Shown piece after piece: positions 18,258 through 27,942 of a DNA stretch of 33,754 nucleotides. Position numbers and translations under genes: made by a program. The stretch lies in assembly GCA_030426005.1 (NCBI GenBank), contig JAUHZM010000002.1, positions 1 to 33,754 on the forward strand. Reading direction: 5' to 3'. The notes under the pieces are model-generated. The model was not told the DNA's origin, did not search any database, and worked only from the letters and a program-made list of their open reading frames with translations. This stretch comes from Gammaproteobacteria bacterium (GTDB lineage Bacteria; Pseudomonadota; Gammaproteobacteria; Arenicellales; Arenicellaceae). Position 1 is the first letter of the stretch, and the number at the start of each line of letters is the position of its first letter.

Positions 18258-20906
18258 TTGATGTTGTTAGAACGCCAAAACGAACTCGAACAGATATTTT
18301 CGGCTTGCCAGCGGTCAGCCGACGGGCACGGCAATATGGTGTTGATTTCAGGCGAAGCTGGCATCGGCAAAACTACCCTATTGGAGACTGCACGCGCTCA
18401 ACTTACCCTAGCGCACCAAGTTCACTGGAGCGCTTGCGACCCTTTTTTGACCCCTAGGCCATTTGGGCCGCTGCACGATTTTGCAGCCGAATTTGCCTCC
18501 CCAGTTTTACCTCTATTACGCAATGGCGCATTGCCGACTGAACTGTTTGCAACATTTTATCGAACGCTTGAAGCAGCAAAACACCCAAAGATACTGGTTA
18601 TCGAAGATGCCCACTGGGCCGACCACGGGACCCTCGACCTGATTAAGTATCTCGGGCGGCGAATCGCTTTTTCGGCCTGCACCCTGATTATTAGCTACCG
18701 TGATGATGAGGTCTCCGAAGCCGACCCCTTGAGTGCCGTGTTGGCCGCCCTCCCCTCTGGCCACACCAACCGCGTCCCGCTTACTCCATTGAGCCAAACC
18801 AGCGTCGAACAGATGGCAGCTGCCGCGGGCAAATCGATCAAGAACCTGCATCAGATCACCTCAGGGAACCCATTTTTTGTGTCTGAAATGCTGGCCTCCG
18901 AATTGCCCAGTATGCAGAGCGTGCCTGCATCGGTACAGGAGGCAGTCAATGCCCGCATTTTTCGCCTGGTCGAAAAAGAACGTCAGTTTCTGGAAACCAT
19001 CTCACTGATTCCCAAAGCGCTCTCGACCGAACTAATACAAGCCTTGTTCGGGGAAGAAGGTGAAACACTGGCCCTTGCCTGCGTGGCGCGCAAACTACTG
19101 ATCGTCGACAGCCGCGGATTGTTCCGTTTTCGCCACGAATTAGCGCGATTAGGTACCCAAACTCGCCTGCCAGTAAACCAACAACAACGGATACACCAGC
19201 GCATTTTGACTGCGCTACAAAGCTTGAATACTGACGACCTAGGTTCGCTCGTGCATTATGCCGCAGGCTCACTGGACGGCACCGCCGTACTGCAATACGC
19301 GCCGCAAGCAGCCAGACGTGCCGCCACCATCGGCGCGCATCGAGAAGCGGCGTCTTATCTTACCACTGCACTTAAATTCATCGACGAAGCACCCACCGAA
19401 CTGGCCGCGCAACTGTATCAGGACTGGGCATATGAAGCTGGCATCGCCTTACAGATCGACGACGCCGTGGTGCAAGCGCGCCGCAACGCCATCTCACTCT
19501 GGCGCGCGCTGGGGCGAAACGACAAAATCGGCGAGAATTTACGGTGGCTCTCGCGCTTACACTGGTATCGTGGCGAAGCCAACGAAGCACGACACTTCGC
19601 CGATGAAGCCATCAAGGTTTATGAAGCATTGCCAGAATCGAGCGACCGCGCCATGGCGTACTCCTTCCGGTCTCAGCTGGATATGTTAAATGGACGGATG
19701 CAGGACGCTATTCACTTTGGCCAGCGCGCACTGACGTTGGAAACCAAACATCCACAACCAGAGGTCCGCGTTCATGCCCTAAATAATGTTGGTTCTGCAT
19801 TAGTGTTACGCGGCGATCATAGCGGCGAACCCTTATTGCAGGAAAGCCTTGAACTGGCACTGAAACATGGCTTTCATGAGCATGCAGCACGCGTATACAC
19901 CAACATGTCTGACTATCTGGTGCGCTTCAAACAACTCGACAAAGCCGAACAATGGCTCACCGATGGGATCGCTTACGATACCGAGTACGACCTAGACTCA
20001 TGGACCTATTACCTAGTTGGAATACAAGCCCAACTGCGCCTAGCGCAGGGGCGACTCGAAGATGCGGCAACGATTGGTCGCGGCGTACTCGCACTCAAGC
20101 AACTCACACTCTTGATGCAACTTCCTGCACTGTGTGTCGTCGCCAAAGCCGAGTCTCGCATGGGCGAGCCTGATGTGGATCACCTGCTTGGATTGGCTCT
20201 CAAAAATGCCATGGCAACCAATGAACAACAATACATTATTCCAGCCCGACTCAACCTAATTGAAAACGCCTGGCTGCAACAACAGACCAATATCGCTTAC
20301 GAGCAACTGCAGATTCTTTGTGCGGCAGACTCCGACCACTACGACTTCTGGGTGGCTGGTGAAATCGCGGTCTGGCTACAACGCTTTGACTTAGAGATCC
20401 CTTACACAACGACTCACTCGCTCGCACCTCCGCATCAACTAGAATGCCAGGGTGACTACGCTGGTGCGTCTCAAAGCTGGCTTGACATTGGTATGCCATT
20501 TGAAGCGGCACTGTGTCTCTTGGCTTCAGACCTTACTCAAAACCCCGAACACCTGCCAACCGCCCACGGTATGCTGGATAAGCTCGGAGCCAAAGCGTAT
20601 ACCGAGCGTGCGCGCAGTATTGCCACGACCATAGGTGCACTTAAACTATTACCTAAGCGACGTCGTGGACCCAACCCCAATACGCGTCAACACCCACTGG
20701 GATTAACAAAAAAAGAGCAGCAGATACTTGCGCTGCTTGCAGATGGGGTAAATAACCAAGAAATCGCCGAGCGTCTATCGCGGTCGAAACGTACGGTTGA
20801 AAATCATGTCTCATCAGTATTGGCGAAAATGGGCGTCAAAAACCGCGTGGATGCCATGTTGCGAGTGCAAAGCGAACCTTGGTTGCTGCCGCCGAAGCCC
20901 CATTAA
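18258..20906 (+). CDS. LuxR family regulator with N-terminal AAA ATPase and TPR-like region (MalT/LAL type)
   Basis: Walker A 'ISGEAGIGKTTLLE', Walker B-like 'ILVIEDAHWAD', C-terminal 'LTKKEQQILALLADGVNNQEIAERLSRSKRTVENHVSSVLAKMGVKNRVDAM'. Start could also be ATG at 18261. Confidence 0.92.
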   Translation: MMLLERQNELEQIFSACQRSADGHGNMVLISGEAGIGKTTLLETARAQLTLAHQVHWSACDPFLTPRPFGPLHDFAAEFASPVLPLLRNGALPTELFATFYRTLEAAKHPKILVIEDAHWADHGTLDLIKYLGRRIAFSACTLIISYRDDEVSEADPLSAVLAALPSGHTNRVPLTPLSQTSVEQMAAAAGKSIKNLHQITSGNPFFVSEMLASELPSMQSVPASVQEAVNARIFRLVEKERQFLETISLIPKALSTELIQALFGEEGETLALACVARKLLIVDSRGLFRFRHELARLGTQTRLPVNQQQRIHQRILTALQSLNTDDLGSLVHYAAGSLDGTAVLQYAPQAARRAATIGAHREAASYLTTALKFIDEAPTELAAQLYQDWAYEAGIALQIDDAVVQARRNAISLWRALGRNDKIGENLRWLSRLHWYRGEANEARHFADEAIKVYEALPESSDRAMAYSFRSQLDMLNGRMQDAIHFGQRALTLETKHPQPEVRVHALNNVGSALVLRGDHSGEPLLQESLELALKHGFHEHAARVYTNMSDYLVRFKQLDKAEQWLTDGIAYDTEYDLDSWTYYLVGIQAQLRLAQGRLEDAATIGRGVLALKQLTLLMQLPALCVVAKAESRMGEPDVDHLLGLALKNAMATNEQQYIIPARLNLIENAWLQQQTNIAYEQLQILCAADSDHYDFWVAGEIAVWLQRFDLEIPYTTTHSLAPPHQLECQGDYAGASQSWLDIGMPFEAALCLLASDLTQNPEHLPTAHGMLDKLGAKAYTERARSIATTIGALKLLPKRRRGPNPNTRQHPLGLTKKEQQILALLADGVNNQEIAERLSRSKRTVENHVSSVLAKMGVKNRVDAMLRVQSEPWLLPPKPH

Positions 20907-21005
20907 CATCATCTAGAACACGTGAGGTTGGTACGTGACTGATACCTCACTGGCATCGAGTCGTGTACCGATGAAACTTCGGCGACAAAACTGGTCAGTA
21001 TATGG

Positions 21006-21593
21006 CTATTCTCGCTCATATCGTATCTGCATGCCAACCAGACCGACTTCACCGCAATTGTCGTTGGCGTTGTTACCGGATCGATACAGACCAAACCCAA
21101 CGCTGTGACCAGCGCCTATTCCCTCTTTAAAACGATAGGTGTGGACGTAGGTTTGATCACCCTCCGTAAATGATGGAAAGGTCGTCCCGTAACCGAAAAC
21201 ATTCGATTGATCTCGCGGCTCACCTGGCTTCCAGGCACGTCCGTAATTGGTCGTAATCACCGCTCGACAAGCACCATTCACCTCCGGGTTGTAAATGTAG
21301 GTATCGACATAAATCAAGGTACTGGGCTTGTGATCCATTGGCACTAGAAAGGTTGTCCCAAACGTGGTACTACCGGAGCCATATAGCCGTGCCTGAATCG
21401 GGGACGTGAAATCGAGATTCGCACCATTTGTTTGCACCAAGCTCGTGACCGGAATTGAGATAGACACCTCTCCCCCCATCTTAGGCTCATCACCACCCAG
21501 TGGCACCACCACCACTTTATTTTGCGCATACGTGATTTGCGCAGCAGAAACCAACACCAACAAAAACAGACAACGAGCGACGACATCTCTCAT
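21006..21593 (-). CDS. Hypothetical secreted protein
   Basis: Signal peptide 'MRDVVARCLFLLVLVSAAQITYAQ' then 'NKVVVVPLGGDEP'; no family recognised. Confidence 0.7.
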   Translation of the reverse strand: MRDVVARCLFLLVLVSAAQITYAQNKVVVVPLGGDEPKMGGEVSISIPVTSLVQTNGANLDFTSPIQARLYGSGSTTFGTTFLVPMDHKPSTLIYVDTYIYNPEVNGACRAVITTNYGRAWKPGEPRDQSNVFGYGTTFPSFTEGDQTYVHTYRFKEGIGAGHSVGFGLYRSGNNANDNCGEVGLVGMQIRYERE

Positions 21594-21716
21594 AGCAGAC
21601 CTCTATATACAAGCAATTATAATTTTCCATCACTGACTCAAATCCGAGCCAGCTATTTGAGAGCTTGTATAGTAGCGATTGAAACGCGAATCGTCGCTCA
21701 CCTAATTAGGGGATTT

Positions 21717-22280
21717 TTACGGTTCTAAACGATGATTGCGATCGAAAAAACGAACTAAAGAATGCGCAAACTGCCGTTTTGGAATCGGTCCAGACCACTT
21801 CTGATTGGTTGAAAAACGACTCAGTTTTGGATCACCGCTCAGCTCTGGATAGTACAAGACTAAGGCAGGACTATAGACCTCACCGAACACGCTACCGTTA
21901 GCGGCAATGCGGATTAAACTCGGTGTAAACTCGGCGGCATAAGCCGCCGTTGATGCTGGATACTGATCGCGCCAGTGGTAGTAATCAACCATCACGACCA
22001 ACACATCCGAAAAAGCACTCTGCAAGTCGGATCGGTGCATCATGGCTCGCACTGCTCGGCAATGGCGATGACGATCCGAGTAGATATAGACATATGGCAC
22101 GCGGCCAACGGATTCTGCATGCTGGTAATGCGCCCGCAACCCTCGTTGGATATCAGCCGATTCATTCAGCACACGCCAGTCAGCTGGCAGAACCTTTGGC
22201 ACACTTGAATCAGCGGACACATTAGCGGCACTAAATATCAAGAACAACAATGCACTCAGCATTCGAATTCGCCTAATCAT
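21717..22280 (-). CDS. Secreted thioredoxin-like fold protein (putative)
   Basis: Signal peptide; 'VPYVYIYSDRHRHCRAVRAMM...VLVVMVDYYHW' resembles a Trx beta1-alpha1-beta2 unit. Start at 22280 (MIRRIRML) overlaps the upstream stop (ATGATTAG). Confidence 0.6.
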   Translation of the reverse strand: MIRRIRMLSALLFLIFSAANVSADSSVPKVLPADWRVLNESADIQRGLRAHYQHAESVGRVPYVYIYSDRHRHCRAVRAMMHRSDLQSAFSDVLVVMVDYYHWRDQYPASTAAYAAEFTPSLIRIAANGSVFGEVYSPALVLYYPELSGDPKLSRFSTNQKWSGPIPKRQFAHSLVRFFDRNHRLEP

Positions 22281-23481
22281 GTTCCGCCCCACCATTAAAT
22301 TCACGCTTTTCTAAACTGATCGTTTTACCATCTATACCCAGCTCGATGTGCTCCTCAGTCAGCGCCACAATCAGTCTCCGGATATCGGCGTCATTCAAAC
22401 TCACAGCAACTCCATTGACGCTATGGATAACATCGCCAACCTGAAGTCCAGCAGCCTTAGCCGGGGAGCCGTCCCAGATTGCACTGATCTGAATCGTATC
22501 CTGATACGAAACTGAAAAACCAAATCCACTCGGCACGGCTGGCAGAGCACGCAGACTTGGGTCTATTGGCACGAAGAAAGCAGTTTGCGATTGGTGATCC
22601 AGCGTGATTATAAAATGATCCAACAGACGCGCCCCGAGCAAGCTCGGCGATAGACCTCGCACTTCCGACACCACCGGCCCCAGCACCAGATCACTTACCT
22701 TCAAAGACTTCAAGCCGACCTTTGCCAGCTCTGTATTGGGGGCAGCACCGCCAAGGGATGCACCCGCCGACCCGAATCCCAACCAGGCACCAGTCAGGCC
22801 GCCGGCAGCACGACTGCCTTGCATATCGGGCTCCGAAATCGCGAAGTAGCTCGGCGAACCGGTATCGAACATGGCTTTGCTTCTGGCCTTTTTGGCGAAC
22901 ACGACGTCAAAATAAGGTGCGTGCGGATACCCGAAATCAGACAGCGGCACGGCCTCCGCTGATTCAATGTTCGGCAAGCGGCGCACATCCGTAGCAAAGC
23001 GCAGGCGTGCTTGCGACCAATCAAATTGCCAAGCGCCTAACGATAGTAACTCTGAACCAAGCACGCCATCACCTACGAATAACTTAAGTGCGGGCGACGA
23101 AGAGAAATCCGCAACAAACATGGGTACGTGCTCAAATCCTACATCACCCAGAGTTAGATCTGCCTGTACCACGCGGCTCTTGATGATCTGTCCATGCGCA
23201 TCCCGTCCATTGCTTTCGCCCACCATGGGCAAGCCCAGCTCTTCTGCAAGTGCTTTGTCCAGCATCGACGGCGAGCCGGTATCCACCACAAATCGACGTT
23301 GTTTGCTACCCAGCTCAAGCTGGACATACATCTTATTTGCCAGCAATTCCAAAGGCAGGTCAAACGTCGTTGTGCCATCGGCCAACCGCGCACCATTGGT
23401 CACCCAATCCGGCGGTGATTTTGCCGCTGCACCCGAGACTAGCCAGAGTGTCATCAATCCGATTAACCACACATAGTTCAT
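22273..23481 (-). CDS. Retropepsin-like aspartic protease with C-terminal PDZ domain
   Basis: 'RRFVVDTGSPSMLDKALAEELGL' and second 'KAMFDTGSPSYFAI'; C-terminal 'ISAIWDGSPAKAAGLQVGDVIHSVNGVAV' PDZ. ATG at 23481 with GGAGGG RBS. Confidence 0.85.
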   Translation of the reverse strand: MNYVWLIGLMTLWLVSGAAAKSPPDWVTNGARLADGTTTFDLPLELLANKMYVQLELGSKQRRFVVDTGSPSMLDKALAEELGLPMVGESNGRDAHGQIIKSRVVQADLTLGDVGFEHVPMFVADFSSSPALKLFVGDGVLGSELLSLGAWQFDWSQARLRFATDVRRLPNIESAEAVPLSDFGYPHAPYFDVVFAKKARSKAMFDTGSPSYFAISEPDMQGSRAAGGLTGAWLGFGSAGASLGGAAPNTELAKVGLKSLKVSDLVLGPVVSEVRGLSPSLLGARLLDHFIITLDHQSQTAFFVPIDPSLRALPAVPSGFGFSVSYQDTIQISAIWDGSPAKAAGLQVGDVIHSVNGVAVSLNDADIRRLIVALTEEHIELGIDGKTISLEKREFNGGAEHD

Positions 23482-23682
23482 ATGCCCTCCATTTGATTGG
23501 CCAATGAGTCGATTAACAGCAAGACTCAAAATCCGTCATTCCTGTATTCGATTCAGGAACATTGTTCCGCAACTATCATGATACTTTGAACGAATACCTA
23601 ATAGACAGCGCGCTGTATCTCAGTGAGATCCAACGCCAGCCATTTGATTATAGAACCTTACAGGTACAAAGCAGGATCGATT

Positions 23683-24057
23683 ATGCGAGTTAACACACAT
23701 AAGACACAACCGATATTCTCCACACCTAATGCCGAGATTACTCCTCTGGCAACATCAAGTCATGGTGCTCAGCAAGTGAGCGTCATCCGTCAAAAAATGG
23801 AAAGTGGCCACCATAACCCGATGCACACCCAGACAACCGAAGAAGTGATGGTAGTGCTTAAAGGCAAGGTCGTCGTGAATATTGAAGATCAAACAGCAAC
23901 TGTTAAGCAAGGCGATACCGTGATCATCCCACCCAATACCCCTCACAGCATTGAAAATAGGAGTAAAAACACCGCTGAGTGGATCATTATTTCTCCGGCC
24001 AGAATGAAATTCAAAGACGCGGAAGGGAATTTAGTTGTGCCGCCGTGGGCCGAGTAA
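23683..24057 (+). CDS. Cupin domain protein
   Basis: 'GHHNPMHTQTTEEVMVVLKGKVVVNIEDQTATVKQGDTVIIPPNTPHSIEN'. Start at internal ATG 23683 preferred over 23623. Confidence 0.85.
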   Translation: MRVNTHKTQPIFSTPNAEITPLATSSHGAQQVSVIRQKMESGHHNPMHTQTTEEVMVVLKGKVVVNIEDQTATVKQGDTVIIPPNTPHSIENRSKNTAEWIIISPARMKFKDAEGNLVVPPWAE

Positions 24058-24108
24058 ACCACAGTGTCTGGTAACCAGCTTAGGTCGGGATCAAAGTTCC
24101 GTAAAGCG

Positions 24109-24510
24109 CTAACTTGTTTCCGGCCTCTTGAGCACAATCAATAGCATAAGGCCGATTATCATGGACACAGCAATGCCCGACAATAGAAACGGATCGATCA
24201 ATATGTTCTCATTAAACCTGAATTCTCCAGCCGAAATCTTTCGCCAACCGGCAAAATGTTGATTGGCACCGACGACCGCCGCGAAAAATCCGATCACGAT
24301 GGCTAGGTACTTCATGGCCCAATGACATGATGCAGGGGTCAACAAAATCAGCCCGAGCAGGCCAATAGCTGTACGCTGCACTCGACAGTATGGGCAGACG
24401 TACACAAAGTCTGCAAACTCAGCCACCCAAGCCAACACACACACTGCCACTGCAATGATTGCCAAGCTCGCGGAATTTCGCAGATAGAAATCCAAACGCA
24501 AAAGTTCCAT
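24109..24510 (-). CDS. Small membrane protein with DsbB-like CPYC...QR motif
   Basis: About 4 hydrophobic segments; 'VYVCPYCRVQRTAIGLLGLILL'. ATG at 24510 with AAGGAG RBS. Confidence 0.65.
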   Translation of the reverse strand: MELLRLDFYLRNSASLAIIAVAVCVLAWVAEFADFVYVCPYCRVQRTAIGLLGLILLTPASCHWAMKYLAIVIGFFAAVVGANQHFAGWRKISAGEFRFNENILIDPFLLSGIAVSMIIGLMLLIVLKRPETS

Positions 24511-24702
24511 CAAATTCTCCTTCAGAATAAAGCGGCAAATGCCCGAGATTCACCACTTGTCATTAATCGGAGGAACGTTGAATTGCATTACTCTTTAGCC
24601 TACTTTGCCCACAATCCACGCACCCATCAGCTTCTGATGATAGTTTTCAATCTGCGAAATATTGGTTCTAAATCAATCGTCTATAACGGTAAAAACGGAG
24701 CA

Positions 24703-26343
24703 TTATCCCGCAACCACTTCCTGCGGTAGAACAAACCAGCGCAGCGGTTCGGCAGACTCCGGAATTGAAACGTCCAGTTCAGGTAGTCGCTCACGCTTCA
24801 TCAACATCTCTGCCTTACCAAGTTGCAAAAATGTTTCTAGTGATGGCATAGCTTGTTTGTGCAGCTTGGCAGCGGAATCAACAGGCATCGCATCAGCAAA
24901 TTGAAACGCTTCGAACCATGTCTGACTCACTGGTTTGTTTCCCTGGTACAGCCAACATCCCACGCTTTCATCGAAAGTATAATGACTAAGTAATCTCCAG
25001 CCATGTGTGGCGACTAACTCAACCGCGTCAACAATATAGTCCACCGTACTCTCATCCATAAATTGGCAAAAATTTAACCGAACCCAACCTGGCCTCATAA
25101 TTGAGTGCCCACTCAAGACCAGCGATTCGAGTAACTTCGCTTTCGACAAATTGAATCCGAGCAGCTGGTGTCCGTAGGGTCCTGCACACGAACAACCACC
25201 GCGGGCCTGAATTCCGAAAACATCATTGAGAACGGCCACCACAAAGCCATAATGTAGGTAGCGATTGTGGTGTCTGATCTGAAGAGAAATAATCGGCAAT
25301 CTCGGTTTGGTCGTGTTACCCAGAATCTCGATATTCGGATGCCGTAACCAACGAGTCATAATCTGCGCTATGTCAACGCCACTTACCTCACTAGCGACTG
25401 CTTGCGACCTAACTTCCGCATACAGTTTAAACACCAATCCAGCCCGAATCGCGCCAATAATACTGGGGGTACCAGCCTCCTCTCTTCGCTCCAAATCATG
25501 ATGATAGACATGATCCACGCTGGTCACATACGAGACTGTACCACCACCGGGCACTGCCGGTGCACATCGCGCCACGATCGAATTGCGCATCAACAGAACA
25601 CCCGGAGTCTCGGGGCCACCGATAAATTTATGTGGCGAGATAAATACCGCATCCTTGCGCGTATCTAAACCCGGTTTGACTTGACCCTGACAATCGACTG
25701 CAAGATAAGGCGCCGCAGCGGCATAATCCCAAAATGACAATGCGCCATGACGATGTAAAAGCGCAGTCACTGCCTCAATATCAGTCATCAATCCGGTAAC
25801 GTTCGACGCCGCTGAAAAACTACCTATCTTGGTCGTTCGATCGGAGTATTCCTGCAGTTGGCGATCTAACTCTTGAATATCGAGCACACCGTCTCGCGTC
25901 AACGGAATAACAACGAGATCAACGTTGCATTCTCGCCAAGGCAGTTCATTCGAATGGTGCTCATAGGGACCGATAAATACAACCGGTCGGTCGTTGTCTC
26001 TGGGCAAATCTCTCAAGCCTAAAAGATCGATTGCCTTGTTAACTGCTGCGGTTGCTCCATAGCCACAATAAATCACGCTGTAGTCATCCGGCACAGCAAA
26101 AAAACGACGCGCTTGCGCTTTCGATAACCTTCGTAGTTCACTCGTCGCCGCCCCCGTGGCTGTTGTATCTGTGTGTGTGTTGGCGTACATGGGCAGGACT
26201 TTCTCACGGATCAAATCTTCGATAAGACTCAATGCTCGTCCTGAAGCGGTGTAGTCTGCGTAGATGAGGGGTTTGGTGCCGAAGCTCGTTGAAATCCCGA
26301 GTTTGTCACCAATAATCGATTCTCGGACTCTATTTATCAGCAT
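24703..26343 (-). CDS. Aminotransferase class V-fold PLP-dependent enzyme (cysteine desulfurase/selenocysteine lyase-like)
   Basis: 'SFWDYAAAAPY', 'DAVFISPHKFIGGPETPGVLLMRN' (PLP Lys context), 'GIQARGGCSCAGPYG'; 546 aa. Confidence 0.88.
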   Translation of the reverse strand: MLINRVRESIIGDKLGISTSFGTKPLIYADYTASGRALSLIEDLIREKVLPMYANTHTDTTATGAATSELRRLSKAQARRFFAVPDDYSVIYCGYGATAAVNKAIDLLGLRDLPRDNDRPVVFIGPYEHHSNELPWRECNVDLVVIPLTRDGVLDIQELDRQLQEYSDRTTKIGSFSAASNVTGLMTDIEAVTALLHRHGALSFWDYAAAAPYLAVDCQGQVKPGLDTRKDAVFISPHKFIGGPETPGVLLMRNSIVARCAPAVPGGGTVSYVTSVDHVYHHDLERREEAGTPSIIGAIRAGLVFKLYAEVRSQAVASEVSGVDIAQIMTRWLRHPNIEILGNTTKPRLPIISLQIRHHNRYLHYGFVVAVLNDVFGIQARGGCSCAGPYGHQLLGFNLSKAKLLESLVLSGHSIMRPGWVRLNFCQFMDESTVDYIVDAVELVATHGWRLLSHYTFDESVGCWLYQGNKPVSQTWFEAFQFADAMPVDSAAKLHKQAMPSLETFLQLGKAEMLMKRERLPELDVSIPESAEPLRWFVLPQEVVAG

Positions 26344-26526
26344 GGTTTATCGCTTATTCAGTGGAAATTAACCCGAAATCCTAGTCAATCCCAACTAGAA
26401 ATATCTCCCCTTTTTTAAGCTAAACAATCAATATTTTGGGAAACTATTCCACCGCCGCCCTCACATAATCGTGGTCGCCCAGAGGAAGGTAAAACCTTTT
26501 AATAATTCGATTTATGGCGGGGTAGC

Positions 26527-26997
26527 ATGAACACACAATTAAAACGACAAGACATCCAAATTCTCTCGATCCTGCAAGAGGATGCTTCGATTTCGGTTGA
26601 AGCAATCGCCGAGAAACTAGCGATGTCTAAATCAGCGTGTTGGCGAAGGATCAAGAAATACGAAGAACTGGGAATTATTCGCGGCCGTTTTGCGGTACTA
26701 GAACCGAGCAAAGTAAACCTAAGCCTAACCGTCTATATTTCAGTGCGTACGCAGGAACACTCCGATGACTGGCGCTCCAAGTTTATAGCCCAGCTCGAAA
26801 CGCTACCGGAGATTATTGAGGTTCATCGTATGAGTGGTGACTTGGATTACTTAGTCAAAGCAGTGCTGCCCGATATGGCGCGCTATGACGACTTGTATTT
26901 AAAACTGTGCAAAACACATCCGATGGATATTAGCGCGGCATTCGTCATGAAAACCTTGAGAGCAACGACCAAACTCCCCTTGCGACCTACAAGCTAA
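26527..26997 (+). CDS. Lrp/AsnC family transcriptional regulator
   Basis: N-terminal HTH 'LKRQDIQILSILQEDASISVEAIAEKLAMSKSACWRRIKKYEELGII'; C-terminal RAM-like 'VHRMSGDLDYLVKAVLPDMARYDDL'. Confidence 0.93.
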   Translation: MNTQLKRQDIQILSILQEDASISVEAIAEKLAMSKSACWRRIKKYEELGIIRGRFAVLEPSKVNLSLTVYISVRTQEHSDDWRSKFIAQLETLPEIIEVHRMSGDLDYLVKAVLPDMARYDDLYLKLCKTHPMDISAAFVMKTLRATTKLPLRPTS

Positions 26998-27019
26998 ACC
27001 AAACGCTCTGAGCGCAGTT

Positions 27020-27841
27020 TCAATCAAGCTTTTCATTCAGATGATCTGTTTTTTGGATCATAATTTGGCCTTGCAGATACGGTACAGCTTGGCCGGCAAT
27101 CGTAATCCGCTCACCGCGCAACTCGCAATACAGCAAGCCGCCACGCTTAGACGCTTGATAGGCTTGCAATGAGGTTTTGCCCAGTTCAGCCGACCAATAC
27201 GGAGCCAGCCCAGTATGAATAGAGCCCGTAACCGGATCTTCGTCTCCCCCATTAGCCGGCCAGAAATAGCGGGACACGAAATCGAACTCAGACCCCGGCG
27301 CAGTCACCACCACATCATAGGGCGCTAATCGCTTTAGCTCTCCTGCGTCCGGATTGAGCTCCATCACATCCGACTCCCTTGAATACACGGCGAAGTAAGC
27401 CTGCGCATTACGCAACACCTTAGTCGGTGCAATCGACAGGCCGCGCAGCAACGCTTTCGGCACATCTGTGATCGGCGTTGGCATGCGCACAGGAAAGTCC
27501 ATCTCGATGAGACCTTGCGCATTCAGTTTGATCTCCATTTCGCCCACGGCTGCGGCATAAAAGCGCAGTGCTTTCATGGCGGGCACATCTCGAAACAGCA
27601 CATGTGCAGCCGCTAACGTCGCGTGTCCGCAGAAATCTATTTCGGTCAGAGGTGAAAACCAGCGAATGTGATAAACACCTCTTTGCGGCACTAGGAATGC
27701 AGTTTCAGACAGATTGTTCTCACTCGCGATGCTCTGCATCAGAGAGTCAGGTAACCAACTCTCAGTGATAACTACGGCGGCGGAGTTTCCGCGAAACTGC
27801 GTATCCGTAAACGCATCGACAATATCTAATTTGAGCTGCAT
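27020..27841 (-). CDS. PhzF family isomerase/phenazine-biosynthesis-like protein
   Basis: 'LDIVDAFTDTQFRGNSAAVVI', 'ENNLSETAFLVP', 'IRWFSPLTEIDFCGHATLAAAHVLF', 'GGDEDPVTGSIHTGLAPYWSAELGK'. Confidence 0.92.
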   Translation of the reverse strand: MQLKLDIVDAFTDTQFRGNSAAVVITESWLPDSLMQSIASENNLSETAFLVPQRGVYHIRWFSPLTEIDFCGHATLAAAHVLFRDVPAMKALRFYAAAVGEMEIKLNAQGLIEMDFPVRMPTPITDVPKALLRGLSIAPTKVLRNAQAYFAVYSRESDVMELNPDAGELKRLAPYDVVVTAPGSEFDFVSRYFWPANGGDEDPVTGSIHTGLAPYWSAELGKTSLQAYQASKRGGLLYCELRGERITIAGQAVPYLQGQIMIQKTDHLNEKLD

Positions 27842-27942
27842 AGGTAAGTTCCAGAGTATGGTAGCAAAGGCTACCACGAACTTACATTAGAAGTTGATCC
27901 GACCAGATATTGAGATGAGCACTAGCGACACGAGACACGGCA

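Noticed and set aside
20916-20950. GTGAGGT...ACCTCAC inverted repeat after the LuxR gene considered as a terminator
   Set aside because: Only 7 bp with a long loop and no T-tract on either strand; too weak to call.
22967-23476. 169-aa + strand ORF opposite the retropepsin gene
   Set aside because: Antisense of a clear aspartic protease; Ser/Pro-rich shadow translation.
27020-27841. PhzF as evidence of a phenazine biosynthetic cluster
   Set aside because: No phzA-G partners nearby; PhzF family members are widespread and mostly not phenazine enzymes.
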